From: Candidatus Bipolaricaulota bacterium
Lineage (GTDB): Bacteria > Bipolaricaulota > Bipolaricaulia > M55B111
Direction of reading: 5' to 3'
DNA length: 54,027 nucleotides
Assembly: GCA_018335015.1 (NCBI GenBank)
Contig: JAGXKX010000001.1
Span: 1 to 54,027 of the forward strand
Positions 19,082 through 28,075 of this stretch are shown piece after piece. The notes under the pieces were generated by a model. That model was given only the letters and a program-made list of their open reading frames with translations. It was not told the origin of the DNA and made no database searches. A program made the position numbers and the translations under genes. Numbering within the stretch: the stretch's first letter is position 1; the number at the start of each line of letters is the position of its first letter.

Positions 19082-19668
19082 AAATACTGGAGACGCCTTT
19101 GAAACCAGAGGTAGTTGCTGACCTACGAGTAAACGAACCGTTTAAAGTAACCGGCAAGATATTCACCGCCAGAGACGCGGCGCACGAAAAACTTCTGGGG
19201 CTCGCAGAGGAAGGTAAAGAGGCTCCATTCGACCTTTCGGCCTATCCCTGCTTTCATTGCGGCCCAGTAATGAAAAAACGGGATGACGACTGGCAGGTCG
19301 TCTCTGCCGGTCCCACGACGAGCATCAGGATGGAGATCTTCGAAGAAGAATTCATGGAGGAATTTGGAACGAAGATCTTCATTGGCAAGGGTGGTATGGG
19401 TGAAACGACCTCGGAAGCACTGGTAGAGCACGGAGGGGTTTACGCCCAGTTCACGGGAGGGGCCGGATCACTAATGGCCGGTTCGGTCGAGGAGGTAGAA
19501 GACGTACATTATCTTGAGGAACTGGGAGTGCCTGAAGCAATCTGGGTCTTAAAAGTAAAAGAATTCGGCCCGTTACTCGTGACTATGGATTCAACAGGGG
19601 AGTCCATCCACAGGGATATTTCAGAAGAGATAGAAAGTAACTTACAGAAAGAACTAGAAACTCTTTAG
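19078..19668 (+). CDS. fumarate hydratase class I, beta subunit
   Basis: Start corrected to ATG 19078 (MKILETPLKPEVVADLRVNEPFKVTGKIFTARDAAHEKL); CFHCGPVMK, SAGPTTSIRME, GKGGMG. Confidence 0.9.
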   Translation: MKILETPLKPEVVADLRVNEPFKVTGKIFTARDAAHEKLLGLAEEGKEAPFDLSAYPCFHCGPVMKKRDDDWQVVSAGPTTSIRMEIFEEEFMEEFGTKIFIGKGGMGETTSEALVEHGGVYAQFTGGAGSLMAGSVEEVEDVHYLEELGVPEAIWVLKVKEFGPLLVTMDSTGESIHRDISEEIESNLQKELETL

Positions 19669-19880
19669 TCTAACCCCGGGATAGCAGTTTAACGACGCTA
19701 CAATCCCCGTTAAGGTTTATTATCATCATGACGTTCTCGGGCCTCAGTCGTCACTCGGGGCCTGGCCCACACGCTATTTCACCGTTCAGGCTGGAATACA
19801 ATTGATGGGGGGACTAACACGGCAAAGTGGGAGCCCGGGGATCGATATAGATTAACATACTAGATACTGGTGATTCGACT

Positions 19881-21365
19881 TTGATAAAAGATAAGGAATC
19901 AAACGCTAGATATAACCTACGACAGCGAATTGGATTGGTCTTCGGATTGGTCCTTTTTGGCCTGATCTTGTTTTTACCTTTCGAGATACACAGCCCCGCG
20001 GCAAAAAGGACTCTCGCTATTGCTGTATTGATGGCAACCTGGTGGGTAACCGAGGCGCTCCCTATACCCGCCGTGTCTCTTTTACCTCTAGTCCTTTTTC
20101 CTTCTTTTGGGATCATGGATTCGAGTGAAGTTGCCTCTCAATACGGCCACAGACTAATATTTCTTTTCATGGGAGGATTCCTTATTGCCGTGGCAATGCA
20201 GAAGTGGGACTTACACAAACGAATTGCACTATACATTATCAGGACAATAGGTACCGGTCCCAAAAGGCTAATCCTGGGGTTTATGGTTGCTAGTGGGTTT
20301 CTATCAATGTGGATATCAAATACCGCAACAACCATGATGATGGCTACTATTGGTTTAGCAGTAGTGTCCTACGTCGCATCGGCCAGCCAGGAAGAGATGG
20401 AATTAGACGGTAAGCTAAAAACCAACTTTGGAGTAGCTTTGATGCTGGGAATAGCCTATTCCTGTAGCATTGGTGGCATAGGTACGATAATTGGGACCCC
20501 TCCAAACGCACTCCTGGTAGCCTTCTGGGAGAGTAACTTTAACCAAAGTATATCCTTCCTGGAATGGATGATAATGGGAATTCCTCTTGTGGTAATTCTG
20601 CTACCGATCGCCTGGTGGTACTTAACGAATATCAGCAGCCCAATAGGGCTGGACCGGATCCCGGGAGGAAGTGACCTAATAGAGGATAAACTTCGGGAGC
20701 TAGGCCCCATAGATAAGGGAGAGAAGAGAGTCCTAATTATTTTTACGCTGACAGCTTTCCTCTGGATAATCAGAAGCTTTTTGATCACCCCTCACCTACC
20801 AATGGTCGGGGACGCGACTATCGGAATGGCTATGGCAATACTGCTTTTCCTGATTCCGGTAAATGCCAGTGAAGGCGAATTCGCCCTCGACTGGGAATGG
20901 GCGGTAAAAATACCCTGGGGCACGTTGATCTTATTTGGAGGTGGGCTGGCTCTCGCCAGTGCGATTGAAAAGACGGGATTAGCAGCCTGGTTGGCAGAAA
21001 AACTGGACTGGTTTACCACCATGCCTTTGCTGGTTTTCCTCCTCGTAACTATAACGCTAATGGTGTCCCTAACTGAACTGACTTCGAACACGGGAACGGC
21101 GGCAATGATGCTTCCGGTGCTGGCACCACTTGCTTCCGCCATGGGCGTCAACTTTCTAACCCTCGCCGTTCCAGCAATAATCGCCGTATCGGGGGCTTTC
21201 ATGCTTCCGGTGGCGACTCCGCCGAACGCTATCGTATTCGGCACTGGCCATGTAACTATTCCTCAGATGGTCAAAAACGGGGTAGGCTTGAACGTAATTG
21301 CTCTTTTTCTCGTAACCGGGCTTGGCTATTTTGTATTGAGACCATTAATCGGGTTGATTCTTTAG
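19881..21365 (+). CDS. SLC13/DASS family dicarboxylate (or other anion)/Na+ symporter
   Basis: 494 aa; multi-TM; TWWVTEALPIPAVSLLPLVLFP, SNTATTMMM, IGTIIGTPPNALL, TELTSNTGTAAMMLPVL, MLPVATPPNAIVFGTG. Confidence 0.93.
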   Translation: MIKDKESNARYNLRQRIGLVFGLVLFGLILFLPFEIHSPAAKRTLAIAVLMATWWVTEALPIPAVSLLPLVLFPSFGIMDSSEVASQYGHRLIFLFMGGFLIAVAMQKWDLHKRIALYIIRTIGTGPKRLILGFMVASGFLSMWISNTATTMMMATIGLAVVSYVASASQEEMELDGKLKTNFGVALMLGIAYSCSIGGIGTIIGTPPNALLVAFWESNFNQSISFLEWMIMGIPLVVILLPIAWWYLTNISSPIGLDRIPGGSDLIEDKLRELGPIDKGEKRVLIIFTLTAFLWIIRSFLITPHLPMVGDATIGMAMAILLFLIPVNASEGEFALDWEWAVKIPWGTLILFGGGLALASAIEKTGLAAWLAEKLDWFTTMPLLVFLLVTITLMVSLTELTSNTGTAAMMLPVLAPLASAMGVNFLTLAVPAIIAVSGAFMLPVATPPNAIVFGTGHVTIPQMVKNGVGLNVIALFLVTGLGYFVLRPLIGLIL

Positions 21366-21409
21366 GAGTTCACGTGATGGCAGGAAGGATTAGTTGAAAG
21401 GAGGTCCGA

Positions 21410-22555
21410 ATGAGGTTACTGGAATACCAAGGTAGGCTTTTGTTGAAGGAAGCGGGTATCACGGTTCCCGAGGGAGCCGTGACTGAATCTCCCGAGGAGG
21501 CTTTCAGGATCACCTCCGAACAGCTGAACGGTAAGGCCGTGGTTAAGGCCCAGGTACCTGTGGGAGGAAGAGGTAAAGCAGGCGGGATTAAGATAGTCGA
21601 CAGCCCGGAAGAGGCCCGGGAAGTTAGTAAGTCCCTGCTGGGTTCCGAACTGAAAGGAGAGGAAATCTCTCGACTCCTGCTGGTAGAACCCGTAAATATT
21701 GACCGGGAATTCTACACCTCCGTGCTCCTCGACAGGGGTACTAAAGGTCCCATAGTCATATTTTCAGTCGAGGGTGGAGTAGACATCGAAGAAGTGGCAG
21801 CCGAGACCCCTGAGAAAATTCACAAAGTCCGGCCCGATCCAATCATGGGCCTACAACCCTACATGATAAGGGAGTTGCTCTACGAAGCTGAAATCGAAGA
21901 TGAAGTCTTCAAGGGATTTTACGGCCTCGTGGAAAAGCTCTTTCGGGCCTATCAGGAGTACGGTGCGACACTCGTAGAAATTAACCCCGTCGGCCTGACG
22001 AAAGGAGGGGAACTACTGGCGCTGGATTCCAAGGTAAAGATAGACGACGATAGTCGCGCGATGGAAGAAGTAAAGAGGGTCCTTCCCGAGGGTGAGGAGA
22101 GAAGAGACAAAACGGAACTCGAGCGCAAAGCGGCCGACGCCGGGCTACAGTACGTAGAGCTTGACGGAACAATCGGCGTTATAGGCAACGGAGCGGGGCT
22201 CGTAATGGCGACTCTGGACGTCCTGGACCAGAAAGGTGGACAGCCGGCGAACTTCCTCGACGTAGGAGGTGGTGCGGACGCCGACCTGATGGCAAAAGCT
22301 TACGAGATAGTAACGGAAAAAGAGGGCTTAAATGGGCTCTTCATCAATATCTTTGGGGGAATCACCCGGTGTGACGAAATAGCAAAGGGTATAGTAAAGG
22401 CGCTGGAGGAAAAAGAGGCAGAATTGCCACTCGTAGTGAGGCTGACCGGCACCAACGAAAAACAGGGGCGGAAAATTCTAGAGGAAAACGGTATCCATGC
22501 TGCAGAATCCTTAGACGAAGGCGCGGATAATATCATAGAGAAGAGTTCTAACTAA
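21410..22555 (+). CDS. sucC: succinate-CoA ligase (ADP/GDP-forming) beta subunit
   Basis: 381 aa; EYQGRLLLKEAGITVPEG, VPVGGRGKAGGIK, EINPVGLTKGGELLALDSKVKIDD, NFLDVGGGA, GLFINIFGGITRCDEIAKGIV. Confidence 0.94.
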   Translation: MRLLEYQGRLLLKEAGITVPEGAVTESPEEAFRITSEQLNGKAVVKAQVPVGGRGKAGGIKIVDSPEEAREVSKSLLGSELKGEEISRLLLVEPVNIDREFYTSVLLDRGTKGPIVIFSVEGGVDIEEVAAETPEKIHKVRPDPIMGLQPYMIRELLYEAEIEDEVFKGFYGLVEKLFRAYQEYGATLVEINPVGLTKGGELLALDSKVKIDDDSRAMEEVKRVLPEGEERRDKTELERKAADAGLQYVELDGTIGVIGNGAGLVMATLDVLDQKGGQPANFLDVGGGADADLMAKAYEIVTEKEGLNGLFINIFGGITRCDEIAKGIVKALEEKEAELPLVVRLTGTNEKQGRKILEENGIHAAESLDEGADNIIEKSSN

Positions 22556-22678
22556 AACTCTCGGCTTAGTTAGACCTCAGGGGCTCAACCAGCTTGGTTA
22601 TTCCTGGCAAATTAGACCGGCTTTAGCTTGACCGTGAAAGATGCGGGTAGTTCACGACTAAGGATTTATTTTGAGCCC

Positions 22679-22767
22679 TCCCTGTTGCCCCTTACCGGAC
22701 AACTGATTTAACTTCAACAAATTGAAAATATGCTAAATCCCGGCAGTCCGGTAAGGGGCAACAGGGA
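22679..22767. repeat. palindromic intergenic element, copy 1; perfect 22-nt arms tccctgttgccccttaccggac/gtccggtaaggggcaacaggga
   Basis: Apex aactgatttaac...gctaaatcccggca shared with copies at 41.5, 45.5 and 49.4 kb (the last two in reverse orientation). Lies between convergent sucC and sucD. Confidence 0.9.
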
Positions 22768-22929
22768 GTTATTTTGACTTAATAGTTAAGCGTAAACTAT
22801 CAAAAGAATTGAGCGCGATAGCTTTACCCATTGCATGAACTTCAGGGCTTTCATTCTTAAATTAGATAACAACTATTCCGCAATGTATGTCGCGCAGGGC
22901 AGTTAAACTATAAGCCAAATCGTCTACTT

Positions 22930-23805
22930 CTAGGACCCCATCGCCCGGGCAGCCAAATCGGCCAGCTCTGAAGGGCTTCTACCAACCGGAATCCCTTGCT
23001 CCTCAAGGACTTTCGCTTTCGTCTCCGCGGTACCTTGCTCTCCGGATACTATAGCACCGGCGTGACCCATTCTCTTACCCTTGGGCGCACTAAACCCGGC
23101 AATATAACCAACTGCCGGTGTAGTCAAGTTTTCCTCGATGTACTCGGCTGCCCGCTCCTCTTCCGAGCCTCCGATTTCACCGACGAGAACGATCAATTCC
23201 GTCTCCGGATCGTCATCGAAGTCATCGAGCACGTCGACGAAGTTCGTACCGACGATCTGGTCTCCACCGATTCCCACGACAGTGGATTGACCCAACCCGT
23301 TGTCAGTCAGTTCGGAAGAAATTTCGTAGGTCAGGGTGCCGCTCCGGGACACGATACCAATATTCCCCTCTTCGAACACATCTCCGGGCAGGATACCTAC
23401 CTTGCTCGCCCCGGGAGAAATTACGCCCGGACAGTTAGGACCGATCAACTGAGAGTTGGTGTAGTTCATGACGTAGTGGTAAACTTCCGACATGTCGTGG
23501 ACCGGTATGTTTTCCGTTATACAGACTACAAGGTCCACCCCGTTATCTACGGACTCGAGAATCGCGTCCTTGGCGAACTTTGCCGGAACGAAAATAACGG
23601 AAACGTCTACCTCGTGGTTTGAACTTGCCTCTTTGACGCTATTATAAACTGGAACTCCTACAGCTTCGCTCCCTCCTTTACCGGGAGTGACTCCTGCCAC
23701 GACGTTCGTTCCGTATTGCTTCATCTGCCTGGAGTGAAACTTCCCTTCCCCGCCGGTAACCCCCTGGACCATGACGTTTGACGAACTGTCTATCAGTATA
23801 GACAT
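22930..23805 (-). CDS. sucD: succinate-CoA ligase alpha subunit
   Basis: MSILIDSSSNVMVQGVTGGEGKFHSRQMKQYGTNVVAGVTPGKGG, GPNCPGVISPG, GIVSRSGTLTYEI, GHAGAIVSG. Start refined to 23805 behind aaggaggggaag. Confidence 0.94.
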   Translation of the reverse strand: MSILIDSSSNVMVQGVTGGEGKFHSRQMKQYGTNVVAGVTPGKGGSEAVGVPVYNSVKEASSNHEVDVSVIFVPAKFAKDAILESVDNGVDLVVCITENIPVHDMSEVYHYVMNYTNSQLIGPNCPGVISPGASKVGILPGDVFEEGNIGIVSRSGTLTYEISSELTDNGLGQSTVVGIGGDQIVGTNFVDVLDDFDDDPETELIVLVGEIGGSEEERAAEYIEENLTTPAVGYIAGFSAPKGKRMGHAGAIVSGEQGTAETKAKVLEEQGIPVGRSPSELADLAARAMGS

Positions 23806-24007
23806 CTTCCCCTCCTTAAACACTAGGTAGGTTTTGCATTTGGGTTATTTTAGCAATCCAAATCCCGGTTTACAACATAACAGTTCACATAGGGTAAAAT
23901 CCGCCAGCTGGAACTCCTGGTCTTTCTATCTATGAATAAATTTCAAAACCATCTCTTGGAGCAAGTTATGCTAAGGATATTCACGGAAACACTTATTAAG
24001 AACCGGG

Positions 24008-24036
24008 TTGAACTGATTGACCTCCGGCGCTACTAT
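24008..24036 (+). promoter_or_regulatory. putative sigma70-type promoter of tRNA-Ser (TTGAAC-N17-TACTAT)
   Basis: Hexamers at 24008-24013 and 24031-24036, 14 nt before the tRNA. Confidence 0.55.
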
Positions 24037-24049
24037 AAGTTTTAGAAAA

Positions 24050-24138
24050 GGAGGAGTGACCGAATCTGGCAAGGAGCCGGTCTCGAAAACCGGTAAGGCC
24101 TTATGGCCCTGTGGGTTCGAGTCCCACCTCCTCCGCCA
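24050..24138 (+). tRNA. tRNA-Ser (anticodon CGA), CCA encoded
   Basis: GGAGGAG...CTCGAAA anticodon loop, long variable arm, GGGTTCGAGTCCC T-arm, CTCCTCCGCCA 3' end. Confidence 0.93.
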
Positions 24139-24147
24139 CTCTCGTCG

Positions 24148-25266
24148 TTAGAGTTTTTGTCTGTAGCTAATCGCTTTTTCGAGCACCAGCCCGGCTCCAA
24201 AACCTGTAGCTATATTCGTGAACAGCGAAACTATCCCCACCGTTAACGTGATATGCCATTTGTCGGTTTGACTCGCTGCCAGGCACAACTCGAGGCCGAT
24301 GAATACTAACAGCGCACCCAGTACAGACAGGGGAAAGAAGCTTAAAAAACCGGCCGAGCCGGCGATGAACGCTATTCCCAGGTAGACCGTTCCCAGGATC
24401 AGATTGGAACCGCCCGTTCGAGCACCGAACCTGTACTGCCCGGAAAGGCCCCCGGACCCGTGGCAGGCGGGAAAGCCTCCAAACAGGCTGGAAACTATAC
24501 ACATAACCCCCATTGATTGCGACAGCCTGTCAGGATCGACCTCCCTGTCAAGTAAGTCCTTGAATAACAGCGAAGTGGCCAGTATGGCATTACCGACGCT
24601 AAGAAAGAACTGCGGCAAAGCTCCAAGGGCGAGAGCTCTGGGAAAATCAGCCAGGTTCGGGAAATGGAACTCGGGTAGTTCCATAATAGCGATATCGGGC
24701 GCTCCGTGGAAGTAAACTCCGTAGACAACCCCCAACAGGAGAACGATGAAGGCGGAAAGATCCGGAGCAGAGTATTTTCTTTTCAGGAAGAGGAAGGCAA
24801 GCACGATCCCTATTCCGGCGGCGGACAGCCAAACTTTATCGGTTATGTATCCAAATGAGGTCCGCAAAAGGAGAAAACCGAGACCGAGCTGAACTCCACG
24901 AACCACGCTGACGGGGACGAATTCGTCAAGCCATTTCATAACCCCCACGGACCCAGTGGTCAGGAGGATAATGCCAAGCACAAGCCCTGCCGCTACAGCC
25001 TGTTCATAGGTTAGCGTCCCGGCAATTGTTAGCCCTGCGAGCGCTTTCATTGGTTCCACCGGCATCGGTAGCCGGTAAAATAGTCCGGACGCTATCTGGA
25101 AAACGGCGAAAAACAGAAGCAGGTGTGATAACCCCACTTCGGTAGTAATACCGATACCTATTAGTAGCGGGATCACAGTTATGGAATCCCCGAAAGCTCC
25201 GGAAAATTCCTCGAGGGTGAACCGAAAATTCTGCCTTGAAGATTGATCTTCCATCAAGATCTCCAC
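24148..25266 (-). CDS. MOT1/SulP-like molybdate (or tungstate) transporter
   Basis: 372 aa; LPMPVEPMKALAGLTIAG and GGFPACHGSGGLSGQYRFGARTGGSNLILG. Confidence 0.82.
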   Translation of the reverse strand: MEILMEDQSSRQNFRFTLEEFSGAFGDSITVIPLLIGIGITTEVGLSHLLLFFAVFQIASGLFYRLPMPVEPMKALAGLTIAGTLTYEQAVAAGLVLGIILLTTGSVGVMKWLDEFVPVSVVRGVQLGLGFLLLRTSFGYITDKVWLSAAGIGIVLAFLFLKRKYSAPDLSAFIVLLLGVVYGVYFHGAPDIAIMELPEFHFPNLADFPRALALGALPQFFLSVGNAILATSLLFKDLLDREVDPDRLSQSMGVMCIVSSLFGGFPACHGSGGLSGQYRFGARTGGSNLILGTVYLGIAFIAGSAGFLSFFPLSVLGALLVFIGLELCLAASQTDKWHITLTVGIVSLFTNIATGFGAGLVLEKAISYRQKL

Positions 25267-25270
25267 TTAT

Positions 25271-25400
25271 CTCAAATCTTTCACCATCTGATGAAGTTGT
25301 AACTTAATTTACAAAGGTTAAATTAATTTTTTCACTACTGGCTCTCTGCCCTTACCTGGTTGCCGGATTTTTCTCAGTTAATGATAAGTTTTCAGGTTTA
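25271..25400. repeat. truncated copy of the palindromic intergenic element (left half only)
   Basis: ctcaaatctttcaccatc...aacttaattta.aaaggtt...ttttttcactactggctctctgcccttacctggttgccgg aligns to the left half of the 45.5-kb copy and the reverse complement of the 41.5-kb copy; right arm missing next to the ABC-2 permease stop. Confidence 0.75.
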
Positions 25401-25406
25401 CCGATC

Positions 25407-26147
25407 CTACAATCTCTTTGGAAGCGTCCTTTTGTGAACAAATACTGCAAGGAGCAAGGAAAAAATCGCAAATAGAGCCAGTATTCCGAGGTTCACCCAG
25501 AGTTGCCCGGTCCCTCCAAATGAAACCCGAACTAACTTTACGAAATATGTAAGAGGACTGAACCTGGAGATCAACCTTCCCCAGCCGGGCAGGTTGCCAG
25601 CAGGAATAAACACACCGCTCACGAATACTACCGGGAATTTTATCAATAAAGCCAGCATCATTACGTCAGAAGGGGTATCGGTTGGGAGTGCCGACATAAG
25701 GACTCCAATCGCGGAGAAACAAAAGCTGGCCATAACTATCCCCAGAGCGAGTGGAAAGAAATGAACCAAGTTCAGGTTCAGAATAGCCCCGATTATCGAA
25801 ATTGGAATCGTCGAAAGAACTGCACCCACGGCCATGGAGGCCAAAATATCGCCCATCAGCATTTCTGATACCGATATCGGCATGGAGACCAGTCTTTCCA
25901 GCGTTCTGGTTCTTGTTTCCATGGGGGCAATAACGGGACTTATTGAGGTCGCCGTAAACCAGATGGCCATTCCTCCGAGACCCGAAATAAGGGAAAGAGG
26001 GGGCATGTTTCGCCCAATTAGAAACGAAAAGAAAAAGAAGAAGGGAAGCAAAATTCCAAAGATCACTACGGGCCCTTTTCCGTAATAAACCCGTAAGTCC
26101 TTCCTGGCTATCGCGATCGATTTGCGCAGACTTGAGGGGTAATGCAT
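25407..26147 (-). CDS. ABC-2 type transporter permease
   Basis: 246 aa, about 6 TM segments; SPVIAPMETRTRTLERLVSMPISVSEMLMGD. Confidence 0.88.
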   Translation of the reverse strand: MHYPSSLRKSIAIARKDLRVYYGKGPVVIFGILLPFFFFFSFLIGRNMPPLSLISGLGGMAIWFTATSISPVIAPMETRTRTLERLVSMPISVSEMLMGDILASMAVGAVLSTIPISIIGAILNLNLVHFFPLALGIVMASFCFSAIGVLMSALPTDTPSDVMMLALLIKFPVVFVSGVFIPAGNLPGWGRLISRFSPLTYFVKLVRVSFGGTGQLWVNLGILALFAIFSLLLAVFVHKRTLPKRL

Positions 26148-26161
26148 TTCTCCTCCCTAAA

Positions 26162-27088
26162 TTAGTTCTGGTTTTTAGTTAGGTGGGTAAAGGTCTCTTC
26201 CAGGCTGGGCCCAGTAGTGTTCAGCGAGAGGATTTCTCCCCCCTCATCCCGGGCAAAGTTGACGACCTCTTCTATTATCTTCCCCGGCTCCGGCCCGTAT
26301 AGCCGCCACTTATCCCCTTCCTTTTCTATTTCCTCCACGCCTTCAAGTACCCTCAAATCCTCCGGCTGAAAGTTTTTGGAGCTAAAACTGACTAACACGG
26401 ATTGGGTGCTTTTAATGGTTGTCTTAAGCCTTTCCGGAGAATCTATCGCAGCTATTTTGCCCCGATTGATTACGGCAACACGGTCACAGAGCCGGTCTGC
26501 TTCGGCGATATCGTGAGTCGTCAGAAAGATAGTTTTACCTTCCTCATTTAACTCTTTTATTCGGTCTTTGATAAGTCTCTGGCTTTCCACGTCCAATCCC
26601 GCCGTGGGTTCATCCAGAAATAGTATTCCGGGATCGTTTATCAAAGCCATTGCAAGAATCAATCGCTGCTTCATCCCCTTGCTAAAACCTTTTACTTTGG
26701 AGTCTGACCTGTCAAGCAATCCGAAAGCGGCAAGAAGGTCGTCCACCTTATTCCTTAATTGACTGCCTGGTACGCCGTAGATCTCTCCGGCGAGGTTCAT
26801 ATTTCCACGGGCAGTTAGGTCAAGGTAGGCATTTGCTTCCTCGGGCGCTATACCGATTTTTTCTTTTGCGGCAGTAGGGTTTTGAACCACGTCAATCCCT
26901 TCTATAGTGGCCGTTCCGGAGTTCGGCTTGATCACGCCAGTAATCATCCGCGTTGTCGTAGTTTTGCCGGCCCCATTGGGTCCCAAAAAGCCAAATATCT
27001 CACCTTCTTCCACCCGAAAGGACACTTCATCCACAGCACGAAGACCGTCAAATTCTTTTACCAGTTTCCTGGATTCTATCGCGCTCAA
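26162..27088 (-). CDS. ABC transporter ATP-binding protein (DrrA/CcmA-type, ABC-2 exporter)
   Basis: 308 aa; GPNGAGKTTTTRMITG, GFSKGMKQRLILAMALINDPGILFLDEPTAGLD, TTHDIAEADRLCDRV. Confidence 0.95.
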   Translation of the reverse strand: MSAIESRKLVKEFDGLRAVDEVSFRVEEGEIFGFLGPNGAGKTTTTRMITGVIKPNSGTATIEGIDVVQNPTAAKEKIGIAPEEANAYLDLTARGNMNLAGEIYGVPGSQLRNKVDDLLAAFGLLDRSDSKVKGFSKGMKQRLILAMALINDPGILFLDEPTAGLDVESQRLIKDRIKELNEEGKTIFLTTHDIAEADRLCDRVAVINRGKIAAIDSPERLKTTIKSTQSVLVSFSSKNFQPEDLRVLEGVEEIEKEGDKWRLYGPEPGKIIEEVVNFARDEGGEILSLNTTGPSLEETFTHLTKNQN

Positions 27089-27165
27089 AGCAATTCCCTC
27101 AATTACAGATGTAATTTCGATTCATCACTTTTTCCTTCAGGGATTCTTCTTCTCGTTTCATCTCT

Positions 27166-27495
27166 TCAATTGTCGCAGTCATCCTTTAACTCCCCCTTTA
27201 ATAGGTCTACAGTGATTTGTTCTACGGCTAATTCCCAGACTTTTTCTGGCGCCCCGCCACCCTCCTCCCTGTAATTTGCCATTTCTATAATACCCGCAGA
27301 ACTTAGTTCTGAAAGGTGATAATAGAGGTTCTGTTTGCCCGTGGAATGGCAGCCTTCACCCAGGTGATTTCTGATTTCCTTAGTTGGTTTATTGCCATCA
27401 GCCAATAAGCGGATGATCCTCCATCGCGTAGGGCAATGAAGGGCACGAGAGTACTCGTTAATCTCATCCAGGCTAATTTCTATCTTTTTGCTCAT
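27166..27495 (-). CDS. ArsR-like winged-helix transcriptional regulator
   Basis: MSKKIEISLDEINEYSRALHCPTRWRIIRLLADGNKPTKEIRNHL...LYYHLSELSSAGIIEM; start refined to ATG 27495. Confidence 0.83.
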   Translation of the reverse strand: MSKKIEISLDEINEYSRALHCPTRWRIIRLLADGNKPTKEIRNHLGEGCHSTGKQNLYYHLSELSSAGIIEMANYREEGGGAPEKVWELAVEQITVDLLKGELKDDCDN

Positions 27496-27519
27496 CCCTA
27501 TATCTCGTTTGACTAAAGT

Positions 27520-27540
27520 ATTATAGTAATTTACTATAAT
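27520..27540. promoter_or_regulatory. perfect palindrome attatagtaa-t-ttactataat, putative autoregulatory operator
   Basis: 10-bp arms, 25 bp upstream of the ArsR-like start codon. Confidence 0.7.
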
Positions 27541-27986
27541 ATTAACAAGGTAATAAGGTTTAAACCTCAACCCACTGCAGAGTGTATTGGAGCGATGATT
27601 GCGGTTCAGCGCAAGAAAAGGTTACTTTCTTACCGTGCTGAGATCTCTGGGGAATAGAAACGGGGGCATGTTAGCGAATAAACTTGACTGAAAACTGATG
27701 GTTGTTGGCGAAAGTGCTTTTCTAATACCTTTTTTACTTGTAAATCTTTTGGTCCACTTTTATGAGAGCATTTTCTACATCTCTACCTCGGTAGGGCTTC
27801 AATGGCTTCAACGCTTTCATCTGGTTGATCATTTCTGGTTAAACTTGTACCATCTTCGTGGCCGAAAGAGATACGATGGATTAGAAGAATTAATATCTGC
27901 ACCATTAGTCGAACCACCAATAAACAGGAAGGCATTTGTTTTTCCGGGGCAACAAACGCAATCTATGAACCCAAATAGATATTCAT

Positions 27987-28063
27987 GCGCCCGTAGCTCA
28001 GTGGATGAGAGCGACGGATTGCGGATCCGTAGGTCGGGGGTTCGAATCCTCCCGGGCGCACCA
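27987..28063 (+). tRNA. tRNA-Arg (anticodon GCG), CCA encoded
   Basis: GCGCCCG acceptor, GCTCAGTGGATGAGAGC D-arm, ACGGA-TTGCGGA-TCCGT anticodon arm, GGGGGTTCGAATCCTCC T-arm, CGGGCGCACCA. Confidence 0.92.
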
Positions 28064-28075
28064 AAGATATAGAAG

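Noticed and set aside
24050-28063. Integrative element between the two tRNAs
   Set aside because: No integrase, no partial tRNA direct repeat seen, and the genes between are ordinary transporters/regulator.
27698-28072. 124-aa ORF overlapping tRNA-Arg
   Set aside because: Its C-terminal part is translated tRNA; no domain recognised.
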